Part shown: piece after piece, positions 20,032-27,355 of the stretch
Layout of the letters: the number at the start of each line of letters is the position of its first letter
Numbering within the stretch: position 1 is the first letter of the stretch
From: DATKPA01 sp051955985
GTDB lineage: Bacteria > Planctomycetota > Phycisphaerae > WQYP01
Reading direction: 5' to 3'
Assembly (NCBI GenBank): GCA_051955985.1
Contig: JBQCGD010000020.1
Coordinates: 33,330 to 97,329, forward strand
DNA: 64,000 nt
Translations under genes and position numbers: made by a program
The notes under the pieces: model-generated
What the model was told of the DNA's origin: nothing
Seen by the model: the letters and a program-made list of their open reading frames with translations, nothing else
Databases searched by the model: none

Positions 20032-20838
20032 ATGCGCATCATCCGTTTTCTCGATTCGGTGAACCAGGTGCACCTTGGCGTGGACCAGGGGGATGGGACG
20101 GCGTTGCGCATCCAGGGGGATGTGTTGGCGAACCACACGGTGACGCACCAGAAGGTGGCAGTGAAGAAGCTGCTCGCGCCGCTCGTGCCGGCGGCGATCC
20201 TCTGCATTGGGCTCAACTACCGGAAGCATGCGGAGGAGACGGGGGCAAAGATTCCGGAGTTTCCGGTGCTGTTCATGAAGAACCCGGGGGCCGTGCAGAA
20301 TCCGGGCGATCCCATCGCGTTGCCGACGCATCTGCGCAGCGGACAGGTGGATTGGGAGTGCGAGCTGGCGATCGTGATCGGGAAGCGGGCGAAGAATGTG
20401 TCCAAGGAGCGGGCGCTCGAGTACGTGCTGGGCTACACGTGCGGGAATGATGTCTCCGCGCGGGACTGGCAGCGGCAGTGGGGCGGTTCGCAGTGGTGCA
20501 AGGGGAAGGGGTTCGACACCTTCTGCCCGCTCGGGCCGGCGATCGTGACGGGGGATGAGATTGGCAATCCCAATGCACTGAAACTGGAGACGAGGGTGAA
20601 CGGGGAGGTGATGCAGTCGTCGAACACGGCGGACATGATTTTCAGCGTGCCGCGGCTGATCGAGTTTCTGTCCGGATCGACGACGCTGTTGCCCGGGACC
20701 GTGATTTTGACGGGGACGCCGAACGGGGTGGGGATGGGCATGAATCCGCAGCGGTTTTTGAAGGCGGGGGATACCGTGACGGTGTCGATCGAGAAGATCG
20801 GGGAGTTGACGAATCCGGTGGTTGCGGAGGCGTCGTGA
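20032..20838 (+). CDS. Fumarylacetoacetate hydrolase family protein
   Basis: A 268-residue FAH-fold enzyme. The metal-binding acidic residues are visible in 'VDWECELAIVIGK' (the E-x-E pair) and 'GNDVSARDWQ' (D); the typical 'CIGLNYRKHAEETG' and 'LTGTPNGVGMGM' segments flank them. The family covers acylpyruvate hydrolases and 2-keto-3-deoxy-sugar-acid hydrolases and isomerases. ATG 20032 has GGAGA upstream. Downstream genes follow at 27 and 4 bases. The polysaccharide lyase nearby makes a role in uronic-acid breakdown possible (inference). Confidence 0.88.
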   Translation: MRIIRFLDSVNQVHLGVDQGDGTALRIQGDVLANHTVTHQKVAVKKLLAPLVPAAILCIGLNYRKHAEETGAKIPEFPVLFMKNPGAVQNPGDPIALPTHLRSGQVDWECELAIVIGKRAKNVSKERALEYVLGYTCGNDVSARDWQRQWGGSQWCKGKGFDTFCPLGPAIVTGDEIGNPNALKLETRVNGEVMQSSNTADMIFSVPRLIEFLSGSTTLLPGTVILTGTPNGVGMGMNPQRFLKAGDTVTVSIEKIGELTNPVVAEAS

Positions 20839-20865
20839 GTTGTTTTTGTAAAAGTGGAGTGAGTC

Positions 20866-21150
20866 ATGACTGAGCCGTTTGGACAGGATCCCTCGCCGAC
20901 CGGGAAAAAGACGCCGACGTGTGCCGGACGTGCGCCGATTGTGCTGGAGTTGCCGCCGGGGACGTACTGGTGGTGTGCGTGCGGGCTGTCGAAGTCGCAG
21001 CCATTTTGCGATGGGTCGCATGAGGGGACGGGGTTTGTGCCGCACGAACTGGTGATCACGGAGACGAAGCGCTACGGGCTCTGCACCTGCAAGACGTCGA
21101 GCAAGGGTCCGATTTGCGATGGGTCGCACAAGCGGCTGCCGCCGGAGTGA
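20866..21150 (+). CDS. Tandem CDGSH iron-sulfur protein
   Basis: A 94-residue protein with two CDGSH [2Fe-2S] sites. Each has the 3Cys-1His ligand set: C37, C39, C48, H52 (CACGLSKSQPFCDGSH) and C73, C75, C84, H88 (CTCKTSSKGPICDGSH). This is the double-domain (MiNT-like) layout, related to mitoNEET. Such proteins carry labile redox or cluster-transfer centres in the cytoplasm. It lies in an apparent operon between the FAH hydrolase and the PL6 lyase. Confidence 0.92.
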   Translation: MTEPFGQDPSPTGKKTPTCAGRAPIVLELPPGTYWWCACGLSKSQPFCDGSHEGTGFVPHELVITETKRYGLCTCKTSSKGPICDGSHKRLPPE

Positions 21151-21154
21151 GTGG

Positions 21155-22567
21155 ATGAAGCGGATTCTGGCGATCGCGGCGACGGTCTGTTTGTGGGCTG
21201 CGGGCGATGCGTTGGCGCGCGAGGTGCGGGTGCAGGACGTCGCGGGGTTGCAGCAGGCGCTGGATAGCGCGATGCCGGGGGATGTGGTGGTGTTGAAGGA
21301 TGGCGTGTGGAAGGATGCGGCGGTTGATGTGAAAAAAGGGGGAGCCGCGGGAAAGGCGGTCACGGTGCGGGCGGAGACGCCGGGGGGCGTGTCGCTGGAG
21401 GGGGCGTCGCATCTGGAGATTGCGGCGCCCTGGGTGGATGTGGAGGGGTTGCTGTTCACGAAGGGGAGCATTCAGCACGGGTACGTGATCTGGGTGCATT
21501 CGGATCATGATGTGGTGCGCGACTGCGCGGTGGTGGATTACAACCCGGCGAAGTTTGAGACCGGCTATTACTGGCTTTTTTTCAGCGGGAATGACAATCT
21601 CGCGGAACGCTGCTTCTTTAAGGGGAAGAGCAACATGCAGCCGGTGGTGGGGAACGACCTCGAGGGGGCGCGGCACAACACCGTGCGGCGGTGTTACTTC
21701 AAGGATGTGCCGTACAACGAGGCGAACGGGCGGGAGATTTTGCGGATCTGGGGCTCGGGGAAGTATGAGCACGCGGCGGGGGACGGGGCGTTTTTTACGA
21801 TTGAAGAGAATCTGTTCGATCATGCGGATGGGGAGGGATCGGAGATTATTTCGCTGAAGTCGGATCGGAACCTGGTGATTCACAACACGATTCGCGGGAC
21901 GCGCGGGGGGATCAACATCCGGCAGGGGCAGTACAACACGATCAAGGAGAATGCGATTTTCGGGGATGGGGTGGAGCGGGCGATGGGGGTGCGGGTGTCG
22001 GGGGCGCACAACGTGGTGGAGGGGAATTATGTGGAGGGGTGCCGGTATGGGTACCAGGTCTCGTGCGGGGAGTACATTCGGGAGGCGTTGACGCCGGGGT
22101 ACAGGCCGAACGTGCCGACGAAGGGAACGGCGGTGGCGGGGACGGTGGTGGCGACGTATGCGCCGGTGAAAGATCTGCTGCTGAAGCGGAACGTGGCGGT
22201 GGGGAACCGGGGGCCGGACCTGGTGATTGGACCGGATTACAAGCATCACTGGCCGGAGATGCAGTTGGTGCTGCTGCCGGAGGAATGCGTGTTTGAGGGG
22301 AATCGGTTTGTGCGGCCGGAGGGGGGCGTGTCGGTGAAGGTGACATTGCCGGAGAAGGAGAAGCCGCTGGATCGGTTTTCTTTTGAGCCGAACCGGTTTG
22401 AGGGGAATGTGCTGGTCGGGGGGACGGATGCCGACGAGGCATCGCGCGGCGAGTGCCGGGAGGAGGCGTTGCCGGCGGGGTGGACAGAGGGGCAGGAGAA
22501 GCCGAAGTTTGTGGTGTTAACGCCGGCGGATGTGGGGCCGGCGTGGATTCGCGGGCGTGGGTGGTGA
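21155..22567 (+). CDS. Polysaccharide lyase family 6 (alginate lyase / chondroitinase B-like)
   Basis: A 470-residue secreted right-handed beta-helix enzyme. The signal peptide is MKRILAIAATVCLWAAGDAL-A. The PL6 catalytic pair is visible: K235 in 'EIISLKSDRN' and R256 in 'GGINIRQGQYNTI', separated by 21 residues as in chondroitinase B (K250 and R271). The body shows repeated coil turns ('NREILRIWG' region, 'NAIFGDG'). It should cleave alginate or a related uronic-acid polymer outside the cytoplasm by beta-elimination. ATG 21155 has GGAG upstream and follows the CDGSH gene by four bases. A receiver-like gene follows 12 bases later. Confidence 0.88.
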   Translation: MKRILAIAATVCLWAAGDALAREVRVQDVAGLQQALDSAMPGDVVVLKDGVWKDAAVDVKKGGAAGKAVTVRAETPGGVSLEGASHLEIAAPWVDVEGLLFTKGSIQHGYVIWVHSDHDVVRDCAVVDYNPAKFETGYYWLFFSGNDNLAERCFFKGKSNMQPVVGNDLEGARHNTVRRCYFKDVPYNEANGREILRIWGSGKYEHAAGDGAFFTIEENLFDHADGEGSEIISLKSDRNLVIHNTIRGTRGGINIRQGQYNTIKENAIFGDGVERAMGVRVSGAHNVVEGNYVEGCRYGYQVSCGEYIREALTPGYRPNVPTKGTAVAGTVVATYAPVKDLLLKRNVAVGNRGPDLVIGPDYKHHWPEMQLVLLPEECVFEGNRFVRPEGGVSVKVTLPEKEKPLDRFSFEPNRFEGNVLVGGTDADEASRGECREEALPAGWTEGQEKPKFVVLTPADVGPAWIRGRGW

Positions 22568-22579
22568 AGGAGTGATGCG

Positions 22580-22924
22580 ATGCTGATTGCGGTGGTGACG
22601 GATTTGATTTTCGGGACGAAGATCACGGGGACTGCGAAGGCGCTGGGGAAGCCGTTTGCCGTGGCGCGGAGCCTGGAGCGGCTGCGGGCGCTGCTGGAGG
22701 AGGGGCCGGCGTCGCCGCTGGTGATCGTGGATTTGAATTCGAGCGGGGTGGATACGGTGGAGGCGGTGCGGGTGGCGAGGGGGCATGCGAAAAAGCCGCG
22801 GGTGGTGGCGTTTTTGTCGCATGTGCAGGTGGAGCTGGCGCAGCAGGCGAAGGCGGCGGGGGCGGATCGGGTGATGGCGCGATCTGGTTTTGTTGAACAC
22901 CTTCCCACCCTCCTGGCCGAATGA
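22580..22924 (+). CDS. Receiver-like (CheY-fold) small protein
   Basis: A 114-residue alpha/beta protein with the general layout of a response-regulator receiver: 'LVIVDLNSSG' (D52 possibly the phospho-acceptor place), 'VVAFLSHVQ' and 'AAGADRVMARSGF' (the C-terminal strand and basic residue). The usual acidic pair at the N-terminus is missing (MLIAVVTDL has only D8), so it may be a non-phosphorylated pseudo-receiver. It is the last gene of the FAH-CDGSH-PL6 row and is followed by a strong hairpin. Confidence 0.6.
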   Translation: MLIAVVTDLIFGTKITGTAKALGKPFAVARSLERLRALLEEGPASPLVIVDLNSSGVDTVEAVRVARGHAKKPRVVAFLSHVQVELAQQAKAAGADRVMARSGFVEHLPTLLAE

Positions 22925-22925
22925 A

Positions 22926-22955
22926 GGGGCCCGGTTTTTGCCCGGGCCCCTATTG
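22926..22955. terminator. Bidirectional terminator between convergent genes
   Basis: GGGGCCCGG (22926-22934) pairs with CCGGGCCCC (22942-22950) across a T-rich loop. It separates the receiver-like gene from cysK. Confidence 0.7.
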
Positions 22956-22963
22956 CGATCGGC

Positions 22964-23917
22964 TTACTGTTCGAGGCCTTCGTACATGGCGGTGGAGATG
23001 TAGCGTTCGCCGGTGGAGCACATGACGGTGACGATGGTTTTGCCTTTCATTTCGGGGCGGGCGGCGACCTGGGCGGCGGCCCACATGTTGGCGCCCGACG
23101 AGATGCCGGCGAGGATGCCTTCTTCGCTGGCGAGGCGGCGGGCGTAGGCGAAGGCGTCTTCGTTGGTGCAGGTAATCACTTCATCGACGAGGTCGGTTTC
23201 GAGGTTTTTGGGGATGAAGCCGGCGCCGGTGCCCTGGATTTTGTGGGGTCCGGGCTTGAGGGGTTCGCCCTTTTTGAACTGGGTGATGACCGGGGAGTTG
23301 GAAGGTTCGACGGCGATGGCCTTGAAGTTGGGGTTTTTCTTTTTGATGACGCGGGCGACGCCGGTGATGGTGCCGCCGGTGCCGACGGCGGAGATGATGG
23401 CGTCGACCTTGCCGCCGGTGTCGCGCCAGATTTCCTCGGCGGTGGTGAGTTCATGGATGTTGGGGTTGGCGGGGTTGTCGAACTGGGAGGCGATGACGGA
23501 ATTGGGCTGCGACTGGTGGAGTTCGTTGCACTTGCGGATGGCGCCGGGCATGCCTTCGGAGCCGGGGGTGAGGACGAGGTTGGCGCCAAGGATGCGGAGG
23601 AGCCGGCGGCGTTCGATGGACATGGTTTCGGGCATGGTGAGGGTGAGCTTGTAGCCCTTGGCAGCGCAGACGAAGGCGAGGGCGATGCCGGTGTTGCCGG
23701 AGGTGGCTTCGAGGATGTGGGTGTCCTTGTTGATTTTGCCGGCCTTTTCGCCGGCTTCGATCATGGCGACGCCGATGCGGTCTTTGACGGAGCCGAGGGG
23801 GTTGAAGTATTCGCACTTGGCAAGGACGATGCCGCCGCCGGGGGGGACGATGCGGTTGATTTTGACGAGGGGGGTGTTGCCCATGGTTTTGGTGATGTCT
23901 GAATAAATGCCGGGCAT
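22964..23917 (-). CDS. cysK: Cysteine synthase
   Basis: A 317-residue PLP enzyme of fold type II that makes cysteine from O-acetylserine and sulfide. The PLP lysine is K45 (GSVKDRIG); the substrate loop 'ATSGNTG' is at residues 71-77; the phosphate-binding 'GTGGTITG' follows; the C-terminus 'CSTGERYIST' is typical. Length and motifs match CysK rather than cystathionine beta-synthase. ATG 23917 has AGGAG upstream. It is convergent with the receiver-like gene. Confidence 0.95.
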   Translation of the reverse strand: MPGIYSDITKTMGNTPLVKINRIVPPGGGIVLAKCEYFNPLGSVKDRIGVAMIEAGEKAGKINKDTHILEATSGNTGIALAFVCAAKGYKLTLTMPETMSIERRRLLRILGANLVLTPGSEGMPGAIRKCNELHQSQPNSVIASQFDNPANPNIHELTTAEEIWRDTGGKVDAIISAVGTGGTITGVARVIKKKNPNFKAIAVEPSNSPVITQFKKGEPLKPGPHKIQGTGAGFIPKNLETDLVDEVITCTNEDAFAYARRLASEEGILAGISSGANMWAAAQVAARPEMKGKTIVTVMCSTGERYISTAMYEGLEQ

Positions 23918-24076
23918 GGTCGGTCTCCTGAAATGGTTGGCAGCGTGGTTCCACCTTGTGACGAACTTCGCAGGATAGGATGGGGGGTGGGGGGCGTCAA
24001 GATTGGGGGGCGGTGTCCAACGCGGCAGGCGCGGGACGGGCGGGATGGGTGGCGGGTGTTGGGTGGGGGTACTGAG

Positions 24077-24163
24077 TTTTTGATAGCGCCACACGAAGAT
24101 TATCAAGTTCATCGATTTGGGAACCGCGTTTTTGATAGCGCCAGCCGAAGATGATCAAGTTCG
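24077..24163 (+). repeat. Two direct copies of a 36-base unit
   Basis: Each copy reads TTTTTGATAGCGCCA, two or three variable bases, CGAAGAT, one base, ATCAAGTTC. The second starts about 50 bases after the first. Internal GATA/TATC and CTTGAT/ATCAAG pairs allow a stem. Confidence 0.8.
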
Positions 24164-24267
24164 GGGGGAGAGAGGTGCGCGGGGAGAGGGGCGGGTTTGG
24201 TGTATGTAGCGCAGCCGGCTGCGCCTTTGGGGTTTTTGAGGCGGGAATGGGGGTGGTTGGGAGGGAT

Positions 24268-24355
24268 ACTGCACCGGGGTGCAGGGTGGGAGGGGTGGGC
24301 GCTGCATCCGGGTGAAGGGTGGGGGAGAGGAGGCTGCACCGGGATGCAGGGTGGA
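24268..24355 (+). repeat. Three-copy array of TGCACCGGGRTGCAGGGTGG units
   Basis: Copies begin near 24270, 24302 and 24331. Copies 1 and 3 contain a TGCACCGGGRTGCA self-complementary core; the middle copy is degenerate. Unit spacing is about 30 bases. Confidence 0.7.
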
Positions 24356-24407
24356 GGGGCTTGGCGCGGCAACGTGCGGGCGCGGGAGATGAGGTCGGCG
24401 TGGAGGC

Positions 24408-24452
24408 GGCTCGCTGCGCATCGCCGGGGAAAGCCGCCTGGAGGCGGAACTC
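24408..24452 (+). repeat. CGCATCGCCGGGRAA-CCGCCTGRAGGCGG element, copy 1
   Basis: gctgcgcatcgccggggaaa then gccgcctggaggcgg. A second copy lies at 33287-33330 in the same orientation. The CCGCCT-GA/GG-AGGCGG end forms a small hairpin. Confidence 0.7.
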
Positions 24453-24553
24453 CGAACGTGGTGGGTTTTGCATGAGGACCCCTCCCGTTATTCCAGTTTG
24501 ATTGTAGCGAACGTATACCGAACATCAAGAGAATTCGGGAGAGGCGTGTGACT

Positions 24554-24673
24554 GTTTACCGCCCGCCTCCCCCCCCCCCGCGACGTAAATTGCCCACAAA
24601 TGAACACCAATGGCCACAAATGAACGCGCGTGGGCAGGACGTTGCCGCTATGACGACGGGCGGTAAACAGAGA
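24554..24673. repeat. Element bounded by perfect 14-base inverted repeats
   Basis: CTGTTTACCGCCCG near the left end and CGGGCGGTAAACAG near the right end are perfect inverted repeats about 90 bases apart. Between them is a CACAAATGAAC word repeat (24592-24624). Size and ends are like a miniature inverted-repeat element, but no transposase or second copy is in the window. Confidence 0.6.
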
Positions 24674-24802
24674 CAGAGGCGTATATGTTTATGACCAGGT
24701 GGATGTTGGCGACGGGGAGCGGAATCGAGATGAGGCAGGCAGCGATCGCGGCTTTGGGTGAAGGGGAGGGGCCCAGAGCGGGAGGTCAGAGGTGCGGCGA
24801 CA

Positions 24803-25564
24803 TCAGCGGAGGGGGGAGCCGTTGATGGAGAGGAGGGTGGCGATGGAGATGGGGAGGATGGCGTTTTCCTTGGTGCGGAGCATGAGTTCGCCGTTGGGGC
24901 CGAGGCCTTCGGCGGTGCCGGAGAGGGTTTGTAGGCCGGATTGGAGTTCGACGTGTTTGCCGCGGAGGGTGTCGAGGTGGGTGGCGCGGGTGAGGATGGG
25001 GGGGAGGCCCTGGTGGTTGGCGGTGTCGAGGATGCCGGCGAGGGCGTGTTCGAGGAGGGCCTGGACGGAGTGGAGTTCCCTGTGCGTGTGGTCGTGGGCG
25101 AGGAGGGAGGTGGCTTTGGGTTGGAGTTCGGGGGGAAGTTGGGAGAGGTCGGTGTTGATGTTGAGGCCGATGCCGAGGATGCCGGCCCATTTGTTTCCCA
25201 TGGTGACGGATTCGCAGAGGATGCCGCCGAGTTTTTTGTCGTTGAGGAGGAGGTCGTTGGGCCAGCGGAGGCCGATGCGGAGGTTGGTGAGGCGGTGGAG
25301 TGCTTCGGCGGTGGCGACGCCGGCGAGGAGGGCGAGTTTGTCGCGGAGGGTGGGGGCGAGGGTTTCGATGATGGCGGAGAGGTAGAGGCCGCCGGGAGGG
25401 CTGATGAAGGCGCGGCCGTGCTGTCCGCGGCCGGCGGATTGGGTGTCGGCGGTGATGACGAGGCCTTCGGCGGGCTGGTTTTGTTGCCAGCGCTGGAGGA
25501 TGCGCTCGGCGGCGAGGCGGTTGGTGGAGTCGGTTTCTTGATGGTGTTCGGTTTGCCAGATCAT
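24803..25564 (-). CDS. birA: Biotin-[acetyl-CoA-carboxylase] ligase
   Basis: A 253-residue single-domain biotin protein ligase that attaches biotin to the carrier protein of acetyl-CoA carboxylase. The ATP/biotin loop is GRGQHGR at residues 45-51 (family GRGRxGR), followed by 'GLYLSAII', 'LRWPNDLLLNDKKLGGIL' and 'GIGLNIN'. It lacks the N-terminal helix-turn-helix of E. coli BirA, so it does not act as a biotin repressor. No SD is seen; the upstream region is an AAAACGCAAAAC word repeat. Confidence 0.92.
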   Translation of the reverse strand: MIWQTEHHQETDSTNRLAAERILQRWQQNQPAEGLVITADTQSAGRGQHGRAFISPPGGLYLSAIIETLAPTLRDKLALLAGVATAEALHRLTNLRIGLRWPNDLLLNDKKLGGILCESVTMGNKWAGILGIGLNINTDLSQLPPELQPKATSLLAHDHTHRELHSVQALLEHALAGILDTANHQGLPPILTRATHLDTLRGKHVELQSGLQTLSGTAEGLGPNGELMLRTKENAILPISIATLLSINGSPLR

Positions 25565-25604
25565 TGTTTGAAACTCAAAACGAAAAAGTCAAAACGCAAA
25601 ACGT
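25565..25604. repeat. AAAACGCAAAAC word repeat
   Basis: gaaactcaaaacgaaaaagt followed by caaaacgcaaaacg, directly upstream of birA. The same words, inverted, lie inside the mutY-like gene at 63715-63762. Confidence 0.65.
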
Positions 25605-25650
25605 TGGATTGGGGGTGGGTTGCGGGTGAATCGTTTTGTTTACTCCGGGC

Positions 25651-25704
25651 GCGGGTTGGGGTGCAATTTGTTATATGCGTGGGCCGCGACGACGCAAGCG
25701 TGGG
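25651..25704 (-). repeat. Dispersed 54-base repeat, copy 1
   Basis: Read on the minus strand: CACGCTTGCGTCGTCGCG, a short variable part, CATATAACAAATTGCA. It matches 54998-55045 on the plus strand with few changes. Confidence 0.75.
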
Positions 25705-25747
25705 TGAGGGTCTGGGAGCGATGGGCGGGTCCGCACTCAGTGGGCGA

Positions 25748-25775
25748 ATTGGCCGACGGGGGCGTCGGCCCCACT
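25748..25775 (-). repeat. Stop-codon-associated hairpin element, copy 1
   Basis: On the minus strand the TAG stop of the isomerase gene is followed at once by TGGGGCCGACGCC then CCCGTCGGCCAATTC. GGCCGACG pairs with CGTCGGCC. Copies at 52396 and 54422 also follow stop codons. Confidence 0.8.
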
Positions 25776-26559
25776 AGCGTAGGAGTTTGGCGAGGACTTG
25801 GGCGGCGTGGGTGGCGGCGGTGGCGGGGTCGGAGAGGTCGCGGGGGTCGACGATGGTGGGGCCGTGGAAGCCGATTTCCTGGAGGATTTCGAGGAGGTCG
25901 GGGAGGGGGAGTTGGCCTTCGCCGAGGAAGGTGGCGCGGAGGTTGTTGCCGGCGCGGACGGCGTCGGCGGCGGTGAGCTGGCCGATGGAATCGGCGAGGT
26001 TTTCGGCGACTTTGAGGGGGTCTTCGCCGGCGGCGATGATGCGGGCGGTGTCGAGGTTGCTGCGGGCGCGGTCGTAATCGACGCGTTTGAGGAGGCCGGC
26101 GAGGATGTCGGAGGAGTCGCTGCCGATGGCGAGGGTGAGTCCGGCGGCGTCGGCGTGCTGGGCGAGTTCGCGGATGGCGGAGACGAGGGTATCGGCGGGG
26201 GTTTTGGCGTCGGCGAGGTTGCCGACGTTGAGGGCGATGGTGGAGACGCCGAGGTCGTGGGCGAGGTTCATGCCTTTGCGGGCGTTTTCGAGGGTGCGGT
26301 CGATGGTGGCGGGATCGGCGAGGCTGGTGCGCGGGGCGGCGATGCGGATGGCATCGAGGGAGAGGTGCTTGGAGGCGAGGATGCGTTTGAGGTCGCGGCG
26401 GCCGGTGGCGGAGAGTTCGTCGGGGGTGAGCTGGGCGTGGTTGGTGGCGAAGGAGATGCCGCGGTAGCGGGCGTCAGAGGCGATGGCAAGTGCGGCGCGG
26501 GCGTCGTCGCCGAGGGGGTCGAGGGCGAGTGCGGCGGGGATGGGGGAGGGGGTGCTCAT
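25774..26559 (-). CDS. Sugar phosphate isomerase/epimerase-like TIM-barrel protein
   Basis: A 261-residue protein of the xylose-isomerase-like TIM-barrel superfamily. The pattern 'YRGISFATNHAQLTPDELSA' near the N-terminus and 'LGVSTIALNVGN', 'LDTARIIAAGEDP', 'FLGEGQLPLPDLLEILQEIG' follow the order of the barrel strands. Typical metal ligands (E, D, H, E) are only partly visible, so enzymatic function is not certain. No SD precedes ATG 26559, but TACGAT lies exactly six bases upstream with TTGGCA 18 bases further, suggesting a leaderless mRNA. A hairpin element directly follows the stop codon. Confidence 0.75.
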   Translation of the reverse strand: MSTPSPIPAALALDPLGDDARAALAIASDARYRGISFATNHAQLTPDELSATGRRDLKRILASKHLSLDAIRIAAPRTSLADPATIDRTLENARKGMNLAHDLGVSTIALNVGNLADAKTPADTLVSAIRELAQHADAAGLTLAIGSDSSDILAGLLKRVDYDRARSNLDTARIIAAGEDPLKVAENLADSIGQLTAADAVRAGNNLRATFLGEGQLPLPDLLEILQEIGFHGPTIVDPRDLSDPATAATHAAQVLAKLLR

Positions 26560-26565
26560 ATGCGA

Positions 26566-26595
26566 ATCGTAGTATGGGGTGGGGCGGTGTGCCAA
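26566..26595 (-). promoter_or_regulatory. Promoter of the isomerase gene with transcript start at its ATG
   Basis: On the minus strand TTGGCA (26595-26590), an 18-base spacer and TACGAT (26571-26566), ending six bases before ATG 26559. Confidence 0.55.
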
Positions 26596-26611
26596 GGGAA
26601 GGGAGGGGGAA

Positions 26612-26638
26612 CGGTTAAGTGGTTAAGTGGTTAAGTGG
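26612..26638 (+). repeat. Tandem octamer GGTTAAGT, three copies
   Basis: ggttaagtggttaagtggtt continues for one further unit. It lies in the divergent gap between the isomerase and BLUF genes. Confidence 0.8.
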
Positions 26639-26750
26639 GGTGAGAGGGTGCAATGGGTTGACGGGCGCGTGAGACACCGTTTCCCGGATGTCTTTTAAGG
26701 GGCGGGGGTGTTGAGCCGATAACAAGGGGGTTGTTTTGAAGGGCCACTTT

Positions 26751-27224
26751 ATGTTGCAGCTTTGTTATGCCAGCCGGGCGACGGTTCCATTTGATGGGGC
26801 GACGCTGACGTCGTTGCTGCAGAAGTCGCGGGAGAACAATCATCGGCGCGGGGTGTCGGGTCTGCTGGTGTATCAGTACGGGTCGTTTCTGCAGTTGATC
26901 GAGGGGGCGGATCCGATTGTGATTGAGCTGTACAACAAGATTCGGCGGGACCCGCGGCACACGGATGTGTCGCTGCTGTTCAAGGAGAAGATTGAGCAGC
27001 GGTCGTTTGAGCAGTGGAGCATGGGGTTCGTGGATGCGGCGAATCCGGAGCTGTCGGGGATGCCGGGGTATGCGGATTTGTTTACGAAGCAGTTTCAACA
27101 GACGGAATTTCGGCGGGACGGGGAGCGGGCGCGGCTGGTGTTTCTGCAGTTCAAGGACGGGTTGTGGCATCGGCCGGTGAATGTGGCGGGGGCGGTGCGG
27201 TTGGGGGCGCGGGTAGGGGTGTGA
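26751..27224 (+). CDS. BLUF-domain blue-light photoreceptor
   Basis: A short (157-residue) single-domain BLUF protein that binds FAD and senses blue light. All key residues line up with AppA at identical spacing: Y6, N30, Q48, W89 and M91 (AppA Y21, N45, Q63, W104, M106). 'GVSGLLVYQYGSFLQLIEG' is the core motif. There is no output domain beyond a C-terminal helical cap, so it must signal by protein contact. The start may instead be TTG 26736, which has AAGGGGG upstream. No obvious partner (such as a transcription factor or cyclic-di-GMP enzyme) is adjacent. Confidence 0.9.
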   Translation: MLQLCYASRATVPFDGATLTSLLQKSRENNHRRGVSGLLVYQYGSFLQLIEGADPIVIELYNKIRRDPRHTDVSLLFKEKIEQRSFEQWSMGFVDAANPELSGMPGYADLFTKQFQQTEFRRDGERARLVFLQFKDGLWHRPVNVAGAVRLGARVGV

Positions 27225-27238
27225 GAAGGTGGGGGGGA

Positions 27239-27262
27239 TTTTCGATTTTCGAATTTCGATTT
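27239..27262. repeat. TTTTCGATTTTCGAATTTCG word repeat
   Basis: A short run of TTTCGA-type words between the BLUF and mutL genes, similar in style to 3235-3251. Confidence 0.5.
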
Positions 27263-27343
27263 GGGGGTTGGGAACGGGTGCAATGTGTTTTGAGCACGTT
27301 GAGTGCGGGGTAGGGATGACTTATTTCTGGTGGGGGTTGCGGA

Positions 27344-27349
27344 TATGAT
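27344..27349 (+). promoter_or_regulatory. Putative -10 element of mutL, leaderless arrangement
   Basis: TATGAT followed by six bases and ATG 27356. No SD is seen. The -35 region (TTATTT at 17 bases) is weak. Confidence 0.45.
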
Positions 27350-27355
27350 TTTGGC

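Larger units (their letters stand above)
23918..24802. repeat. 885-base gene-free, repeat-dense region
   Basis: No convincing gene lies here. It holds a tandem pair at 24077-24163, a hairpin array at 24268-24355, a CCGCCTGGAGGCGG element near 24408-24452, an inverted-repeat-bounded element at 24554-24673 and a CACAAATGAAC word repeat at 24592-24624. Long frames on the minus strand are Pro/Arg-rich repeat translations. Confidence 0.7.

Noticed and set aside
24268..24355. Possible CRISPR array
   Set aside because: Only three degenerate units with about 10-base gaps, no spacers of constant length and no cas genes.
24109..24528. 139-residue Pro/Arg-rich frame in the repeat region
   Set aside because: It is a translation of the repeat units, has no SD or domain, and similar frames overlap it.
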